Shown here in pieces: positions 32,229 to 37,223 of a DNA stretch of 37,223 nucleotides. The stretch comes from Marilutibacter maris. Its GTDB lineage: Bacteria; Pseudomonadota; Gammaproteobacteria; Xanthomonadales; Xanthomonadaceae. Made by a program: the position numbers and the translations under genes. Within the stretch, counting starts at the first letter, position 1; each line of letters begins with the position of its first letter. The stretch lies in NCBI RefSeq assembly GCF_006546735.2, contig NZ_VICD02000219.1:1-37223 (forward strand), in the 5' to 3' direction. The notes under the pieces are model-generated. The model had not been told where the DNA came from. It ran no database searches and saw nothing but the letters and a program-made list of their open reading frames with translations.

Positions 32229-33353
32229 TCACAGTCCCATCTGCATGAACCAGATCGCGGCGAACGCGTCGACCACGATCACCAGCGATATCGCCTGCAC
32301 CACCGCCGAGGTCGTGCGCTCGCCGACCGACTGCGCGGTGCCTTCGACCTGCAGGCCCTCCAGGCAGCCGATCAGCGCGATCATGGTCGCGAACACCGGC
32401 GCCTTGACCAGGCCGACCAGGAAGTGACGCAGCTCCATCGTTTCCTGCATGCGCGCCAGGTACTGCTGCGGCGGGATGTCCAGGCCGTAGGCGCCGACGG
32501 TCAGGCCGCCGAGCAGGCCGGCGATCATCGCCACGAAGGTCAGCAGCGGCAGCATCACCACCAGCGCCAGCACGCGCGGGATCACCAGCAGGTCGACCGG
32601 GTCCAGGCCGAGGGTGCGGATCGCATCGACCTCCTCGCGGCTGACCATCGCCCCGATCTGGGCGGTAAACGCGCTGGCGGTGCGTCCGGCGAGGATGATC
32701 GCGGTCAGCAGCACCGCGAACTCGCGCAGGAACGAGATGCTCACCAGCTCGACGACGAAGATGGTCGCGCCGAAGTCGCGCAGGATGTTGGCGCCGAGGA
32801 AGGCGACCACCGCGCCGACCAGGAAGCACAGCAGCGCCACCAGCGGCACCGCATCCAGGCCGACCTGTTCCATGTGGTGGACGGTCGCGGTCGGACGGAA
32901 TCGCCGCGGTTGCCGGAACATCCGCGTCATCTTGACCAGCACTTCGCCGAAGAAGCCCAGCAGCGCCAACAGCTCGTTCCAGTTGCGATGCACGGCCTGG
33001 CCGAGTCGGGCGAGCGCTTCGGCCACACCGTAGCTGCGCTTGCGTTGCGGGCGGTCGTCGGCGACGTCCTCGATCGCGGCGACCAGGGCGCGGTGGGCCT
33101 CGTCGAACAGGCAGGTATCGAAGTCGATCCCGCGGCGGCGGGCGAAGCGCAGCAACTGCAGGACGCCGAGCGAGTCCAGCCGGGTGACTTCGCGCGCGTC
33201 GAAGCCGGTGGTGTCCTCGGGGGCCGATTTCAGTGCCAGGCTCAGGTCGCGCGCGTAGTTCAGCGTCCAGCGCCCGCTCAGCCGCAACCGGGTCGGCTGG
33301 GCCGGGTCGAGGGTGAACCGTGGCGGGTCCGTTGGATTCGGGGTCGCGGGCAT
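32229..33353 (-). CDS. mlaE: MlaE-like permease with N-terminal STAS domain
   Basis: 374 residues. The first ~95 residues form a STAS-like domain (LRLSGRWTLNYARDLSLAL, then FDAREVTRLDSLGVLQLLRFARRRG), which in E. coli is a separate protein, MlaB. The permease part (about 115-374) has the MlaE family core: REFAVLLTAIILAGRTASAF, MVSREEVDAIRTLGLDPVDLLVIPRVLA, and the C-terminal GTAQSVGERTTSAVVQAI. About five hydrophobic segments are present. ATG 33353 is used; the frame extends to 33548, but the added 65 residues are unlike the family. First gene of the operon, divergent from the ThrE-like exporter gene. Confidence 0.92.
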   Translation of the reverse strand: MPATPNPTDPPRFTLDPAQPTRLRLSGRWTLNYARDLSLALKSAPEDTTGFDAREVTRLDSLGVLQLLRFARRRGIDFDTCLFDEAHRALVAAIEDVADDRPQRKRSYGVAEALARLGQAVHRNWNELLALLGFFGEVLVKMTRMFRQPRRFRPTATVHHMEQVGLDAVPLVALLCFLVGAVVAFLGANILRDFGATIFVVELVSISFLREFAVLLTAIILAGRTASAFTAQIGAMVSREEVDAIRTLGLDPVDLLVIPRVLALVVMLPLLTFVAMIAGLLGGLTVGAYGLDIPPQQYLARMQETMELRHFLVGLVKAPVFATMIALIGCLEGLQVEGTAQSVGERTTSAVVQAISLVIVVDAFAAIWFMQMGL

Positions 33354-33498
33354 TGCGGCGAGGATACAGGCTGAAACCGTGCCGTTGGTCAATGTCGCGT
33401 CCGCGCGGGCCATGCTCCGGCGCGGTGCGATGCCAGCATCGTTCACGCAGGCGTCGGAAACGCTGTCCGGCGCGGTCGCCGCGTGCGATGCTTCCGCC

Positions 33499-34749
33499 AT
33501 GTCCAGCCCAGCCCCCCTGAGCGCGGCGAAGTACTCCGCCCGCATCAACTTTGTCTGCGAACTCGCCGAGCGGCTGCACGCCTATGGCACCACCTCGCAA
33601 CGTCTGGAAGGGGCGATCACCTCGGTGGCGGAAAAGCTGGGTCTGGAATGCGAACCCTGGGCCAACCCGACCGGTGTGATCCTGAGTTTCAGCGATCCGG
33701 AACGCCCGCCGGGCGAGAGCGACGTCACCCGGGTGATCCGGCTGGCACCGGGCGAGAACGACCTGTACCGGCTGCGCGAGACCGACCGCATCGCCGAGGA
33801 GGTGCTGGCGGGGCGGATGAACCTGGCCGACGCGCATTCGGCGATGGACGCGCTGGACGTGCCGCCGGGGCCGCGCGCGCGGTTGATGCAGGTGCTCGGC
33901 TACGGCATGTGCGCGATGGCGGTGGCCGGCCTGCTGCGGCTGCCCTGGATCGAGATCATGGTGGCCGGCGTGAACGGCCTGCTGATCGGCGCGCTGGTGC
34001 AGGCGGCCGATCTGCAGCCGCGCCTGCGCGAAGGGATCGACGTGGTCGCCGCGTTCCTGGCCACCGCCATCACCGTGCTGGTGGCCAGCCTCATCGCGCC
34101 GGTCAACCAGAACACGGTGATCATCGCGTCGTTGATCGTGCTGCTGCCGGGCATGGCGCTGACCAATGCCATCAGCGAGCTGAGCAGCCAGCACCTGATC
34201 TCGGGGGCCGCCCGTTTCGCCGGCGCGGTCACCACCGTGCTCAAGCTCGGCATCGGCACGGTGATGGCGCTGTATCTGGCCGACCTGGGCGGCCTGGAAC
34301 CCGATGTGCGCGCCTGGAGGCCGCAGCCGGCCTGGGTCGAATGGGGCGCGGTCGCGCTGGCGGCCTGCGCGTTCGCGATCCTGTTCCGAGGCCATCGCCG
34401 CGACTATCCGGTGGTGATGCTGGCGGCCGCCAGTGGCTATCTGATCTCGCGCCACGTCGGCCTGGCGCTGGGCAGCCCGGCCGGCATCTTCCTCGCCGCG
34501 CTGGTGATCACCGTGGCCGGCAACGCCTATGCCCGCTGGATGCAGCAGCCCGGCGCGGTGATCCGGGTCCCGGGCATCATCATGCTGGTGCCCGGCAGCG
34601 CCAGCCTGCGCGGCCTGCTGACCCTGGTTCAGCAGCAGGACGTGGGGGCGGGCAATATCGCCCTGCTGGCGGCGCTCAATATCCTGCTGGCGCTGGTCGC
34701 CGGCCTGCTGATCGGCAACCTGCTATTGCCGTCGCGCCGGAACCTGTAG
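33499..34749 (+). CDS. ThrE-like threonine/serine exporter family protein
   Basis: 416 residues. N-terminal cytoplasmic DUF1212/ThrE domain (about 10-115: FVCELAERLHAYGTTSQRLEGA, NPTGVILSF, LRETDRIAEEVLAG) followed by about ten membrane helices. These form the two ThrE halves, with VVAAFLATAITVLVAS, IIASLIVLLPGMALTNAISELSSQHLISGAARF and, late, VPGIIMLVPGSASLRGLL. The pattern GMALTNA...ISGAARF and VPGSASLRG match the ThrE exporter family, which moves threonine and serine outward in Corynebacterium; the substrate here is not proven. ATG 33499 gives the family start; longer frames upstream overlap the divergent promoter region. Confidence 0.85.
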   Translation: MSSPAPLSAAKYSARINFVCELAERLHAYGTTSQRLEGAITSVAEKLGLECEPWANPTGVILSFSDPERPPGESDVTRVIRLAPGENDLYRLRETDRIAEEVLAGRMNLADAHSAMDALDVPPGPRARLMQVLGYGMCAMAVAGLLRLPWIEIMVAGVNGLLIGALVQAADLQPRLREGIDVVAAFLATAITVLVASLIAPVNQNTVIIASLIVLLPGMALTNAISELSSQHLISGAARFAGAVTTVLKLGIGTVMALYLADLGGLEPDVRAWRPQPAWVEWGAVALAACAFAILFRGHRRDYPVVMLAAASGYLISRHVGLALGSPAGIFLAALVITVAGNAYARWMQQPGAVIRVPGIIMLVPGSASLRGLLTLVQQQDVGAGNIALLAALNILLALVAGLLIGNLLLPSRRNL

Positions 34750-34831
34750 CGTCCCGAGACCGGACCCGCTCCTACGGTCCATGAGTCGTCCGGCCGCTCG
34801 AATGCCCGGGGCTTGGGGGCTTTCGGCGCGC

Positions 34832-34863
34832 AAACAAAAAACGCCGGCTCAAGGCCGGCGTTT
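34832..34863 (-). terminator. Intrinsic terminator of the H-NS family gene
   Basis: 10-bp stem AAACGCCGGC (34839-34848)/GCCGGCGTTT (34854-34863) with loop TCAAG. On the minus strand it is followed by a T-rich run (complement of 34832-34838). It ends the H-NS gene transcript and can also block + transcripts from thrE. Confidence 0.85.
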
Positions 34864-34914
34864 CGGGTCGGGATAATCGCGACCTCGTCGGGTCGTGGAT
34901 TTCCCGTTCGACCC

Positions 34915-35277
34915 TCACTTGATCAGGAAATCCTCGAGCTGGCGACCGGCGGCGGTGTAGGCAGCGAGCCAGCGCGGCTGCTTGCCGCGACCGGTCCAGG
35001 TATTGGCGCTGTTGGCCGGGTCGCGGTACTTCGGCGGCACCTTGCCGCCCGACTTGCGGGTCTTGCCGGTCTTGCCAGCAGGGCCGGGCTTGGCCACGCT
35101 GCCCTTGGCGCCGAACAGTTCCTCGACCGTGTAGCCCTCGGCCTTGGCCAGCGAGGTGAGCTTCTTGCGCACCGAGGCGATCGGCTTGCGCTTGGCCAGG
35201 GTGGTCTTGCGCTTCTTGGCCTTGCTGATCAGCGATTCCAGTTCTTTCGCTGACAGGGAATTGATATCGATCGACAT
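34915..35277 (-). CDS. H-NS family nucleoid-associated regulator
   Basis: 120 residues. The N-terminal helix (8-55) for oligomerisation is Lys-rich; a flexible Lys/Gly/Pro linker (60-80) follows. The C-terminal DNA-binding motif is KYRDPANSANTWTGRGKQPRWL region at 83-104, with the TWTGRG core typical of H-NS/XrvA-like proteins. Such proteins bind A+T-rich DNA and silence acquired genes; the A+T-rich start of the LPS cassette in this window is the sort of target expected (inference). GGAGG just before the ATG is a strong ribosome site. Promoter and terminator are both visible, so it is a single-gene unit. Confidence 0.92.
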   Translation of the reverse strand: MSIDINSLSAKELESLISKAKKRKTTLAKRKPIASVRKKLTSLAKAEGYTVEELFGAKGSVAKPGPAGKTGKTRKSGGKVPPKYRDPANSANTWTGRGKQPRWLAAYTAAGRQLEDFLIK

Positions 35278-35387
35278 GCAACCTCCGGGAAATCGGATTG
35301 GCGGACGGGAAAATCGCGAGGCCTGCCGGTCGGGTAATCGACGCTCAGGGCAGGCTCAGTCGCATTCCATCCATGGATAGACCCGGA

Positions 35388-35425
35388 ATCATAGAGCGCG
35401 CGCATTAATCAGTAAATGCGCGCGC
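35388..35425 (-). promoter_or_regulatory. H-NS gene promoter inside an 11-bp inverted repeat
   Basis: On the minus strand a -35 TTTACT (35416-35411), a 17-base spacer and a -10 TATGAT (35393-35388) read toward the H-NS gene. The region 35396-35406/35415-35425 is a perfect 11-bp inverted repeat (GCGCGCGCATT/AATGCGCGCGC) with an 8-base loop that contains part of the -35. The same hairpin lies 20 bases after the proS stop, so it may also help end proS transcription, though no T-run follows. Confidence 0.5.
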
Positions 35426-35445
35426 CAACACAGCTTGCGTGCTGC

Positions 35446-37155
35446 TCAGACGCCGAGTCGGGCGAGCACGCCGGCCCGGTCGAGATTTTCCGATTCCGCC
35501 GCGGTCCTGGCGCGATATTCGAAAGTGCCAGCGGCCAGTCCGCGCTCGGATACCACCACCCGGTGCGGAATTCCGATCAGTTCCATGTCGGCGAACATCG
35601 CGCCCGGACGCAGTCCGCGATCATCGAGCACGACCTCGATACCGGCCGCGGCGAGGTCGCGATACAGCGTGTCCGCGGCCTCGGCGACGCTGGCGTCCTT
35701 CTTCGGATTGATCATGCAGACGGCGACCTTCCACGGCGCCATCGCCTCCGGCCAGCGGATGCCGTTGTCGTCGAAGTTCTGTTCGATCGCGGCGGCAACG
35801 ATACGCGAGACGCCGACGCCGTAGCAGCCCATCGTCGGCACCGCGGCTTTGCCGTTCTCGTCGAGCACGGAGCACTTCATCGCCTCGGCGTAGCGGCGGC
35901 CGAGCTGGAACACGTGACCGACCTCGATGCCGCGGCACATCGCCAGCGTGCCCTGGCCATCCGGCGACGGGTCGCCGGCGACCACGTTGCGGATGTCGGC
36001 GACCTCCGGTTCGGGCAGGTCGCGGCCCCAGTTGACGCCGGCCAGGTGGTAACCGGTCTCGTTCGCGCCGACCACGAAGTCGGCCATCGCGGCGACGTCG
36101 CGGTCGGCGACCACGCGGATCGCCTTGGCCGGACCGACCGGACCGAGGAAGCCGGGCTCGCTGCCCAGGTATTCGACGATCTCCGCCTCGGTCGCGGGCC
36201 GGTACTCGCCCAGGCCGGCCAGTTTGGCCAGCTTGATCTCGTTGACGACGTGGTCGCCGCGCACCAGCGCCAGCACGAATTGCGGGGCGCCCTCGGCGTC
36301 GGCGCCGACCACCGCCACCGACTTGACCGTGCGCTCCAGGCCGATGCCCATCAGTGCGGCGACCGCCTCGCAGGTCTTCTGGGTCGGGGTCTCGATCCTG
36401 CGCATCTGTTCGCCCGCGGCGGGGCGGGGCGCCGGCGCCGCCGCGGCCGCCAGCTCGACGTTCGCCGCGTAGTCGGAGCCGCTGGAATAGGCGATCGCGT
36501 CCTCGCCGGAATCCGCCAGCACGTGGAATTCGTGCGAGGCGCTGCCGCCGATCGCGCCGGTATCGGCGAATACTGCGCGGTACTGCAGGCCAAGGCGCTC
36601 GAATATCCGGCAGTAGGCGTCGAACATGTTGCGGTATTCGCGCTCCAGATCCTCGTCGCTGAGGTGGAACGAATAGGCGTCCTTCATCAGGAATTCGCGC
36701 GCGCGCATCACCCCGAAGCGCGGACGGATCTCGTCGCGGAACTTGGTCTGGATCTGGTAGAAGGTCACCGGCAGCTGCTTGTAGCTGGCCAGCTCGTTGC
36801 GGGCGAAGTCGGTGATCACTTCCTCATGGGTCGGCCCGTAGCAGTACCAGGCCTCCTTGCGGTCCTGCATCTTCAACAACTGGCCGCCGAACTTCTCCCA
36901 GCGCCCGGTCTCCTCCCACAGCTCCTTCGGCTGCACCGACGGCATCAGCAGCTCGATCGCGCCGGCGGCGTTCATTTCCTCGCGGACCGCGTGCTCGACC
37001 TTGCGCAGCACGCGCAGGCCCAGCGGCGTCCAGGTGTAGAGGCCGGAGGCGAGCTTGCGGATCATGCCGGCCTTGAGCATCAGTTTGTGGCTGATGATCT
37101 CGGCGTCGGCGGGAATTTCCTTGCTGGTATGGAGATGGAACTGCGACAGGCGCAT
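35446..37155 (-). CDS. proS: Prolyl-tRNA synthetase, bacterial type
   Basis: 569 residues, class IIa enzyme charging tRNA-Pro. The start [19 protein letters not shown] is that of the bacterial type; ATG 37155 is chosen over GTG 37164 because it fits the family. [17 protein letters not shown], motif 2 with [26 protein letters not shown], the inserted editing domain (about 225-405, which hydrolyses Ala-tRNA-Pro), motif 3 [10 protein letters not shown] near 440-455, and the anticodon-binding domain (about 470-569) follow in order. Nothing is seen in the last 68 bases of the window beyond its upstream region. Confidence 0.97.
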   Translation of the reverse strand: MRLSQFHLHTSKEIPADAEIISHKLMLKAGMIRKLASGLYTWTPLGLRVLRKVEHAVREEMNAAGAIELLMPSVQPKELWEETGRWEKFGGQLLKMQDRKEAWYCYGPTHEEVITDFARNELASYKQLPVTFYQIQTKFRDEIRPRFGVMRAREFLMKDAYSFHLSDEDLEREYRNMFDAYCRIFERLGLQYRAVFADTGAIGGSASHEFHVLADSGEDAIAYSSGSDYAANVELAAAAAPAPRPAAGEQMRRIETPTQKTCEAVAALMGIGLERTVKSVAVVGADAEGAPQFVLALVRGDHVVNEIKLAKLAGLGEYRPATEAEIVEYLGSEPGFLGPVGPAKAIRVVADRDVAAMADFVVGANETGYHLAGVNWGRDLPEPEVADIRNVVAGDPSPDGQGTLAMCRGIEVGHVFQLGRRYAEAMKCSVLDENGKAAVPTMGCYGVGVSRIVAAAIEQNFDDNGIRWPEAMAPWKVAVCMINPKKDASVAEAADTLYRDLAAAGIEVVLDDRGLRPGAMFADMELIGIPHRVVVSERGLAAGTFEYRARTAAESENLDRAGVLARLGV

Positions 37156-37223
37156 CGGCGGCACTTCGGACGTGAACGTGGGAAGCGCCCATTCTGCCGT
37201 GTATGCCGGTCCGGCGCGAATGG

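Noticed and set aside
31408-34455. 1015-codon minus-strand frame
   Set aside because: Only its last 272 codons (MlaF) are real; the rest is an out-of-frame reading of mlaE and antisense to the ThrE-like gene.

Overview
The window looks like chromosome from a high-G+C gammaproteobacterium of the Xanthomonadaceae/Lysobacteraceae group (Xanthomonas, Lysobacter or Luteimonas relatives). The main reason is gene order. A cystathionine beta-synthase/metB pair on one side and etfA/etfB on the other bracket a surface-polysaccharide cassette, and metB and etfA are the known borders of the variable LPS locus in Xanthomonas. A xanB-type mannose-1-phosphate guanylyltransferase, a short H-NS family protein and the protein sequences fit the same group. 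No species can be named from sequence reading alone.

Layout. 1-888: tail of an OmpA-like protein, a possible structured RNA ending in a strong terminator, and a small YdcH-family gene. 1181-3934: reverse transsulfuration pair (cystathionine beta-synthase, cystathionine gamma-lyase/synthase). 3953-16889: LPS cassette. It begins with an A+T-rich junction right after metB and carries a stand-alone sulfotransferase and a ~1316-residue protein (sulfotransferase, long coiled coil, GT2, GT4), both on +. Wzt and Wzm follow on -, then a polytopic membrane protein on +. A four-gene minus-strand operon completes it: polyprenyl-phosphate glycosyltransferase, a GNAT/(R)-hydratase fusion, an SMR-type flippase subunit and a WecE aminotransferase. 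16986-21151: etfB-etfA, hexose-6-phosphate mutarotase, manC/xanB. 21262-24614: SLC13-type permease and a 3-oxoacid CoA-transferase pair. 24759-27140: lipobox-bearing metzincin protease with calcium-binding repeats. 27419-29720: ETF-quinone oxidoreductase and AlkB. 29754-33353: MCE-type lipid transporter operon. 33499-37155: ThrE-like exporter, H-NS family regulator and proS.

How the genes may work together (inference). Wzm/Wzt would export a polymer made in the cytoplasm. The giant protein joins glycosyltransferase, coiled-coil and sulfotransferase modules, which suggests that it could cap the chain with sulfate and set its length. This would parallel WbdD, which uses a coiled coil as a ruler and a different capping chemistry. 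In parallel, WecE would make dTDP-Fuc4N. The GNAT/(R)-hydratase fusion could both make a (R)-3-hydroxyacyl-CoA and place the acyl group on the amine. The GtrB-like enzyme, SMR subunit and GT-C-like membrane protein could then carry the decorated sugar across the inner membrane and add it in the periplasm. These two models are the most interesting content of the window. No CRISPR array, insertion sequence, integrase, tRNA or rRNA was seen.
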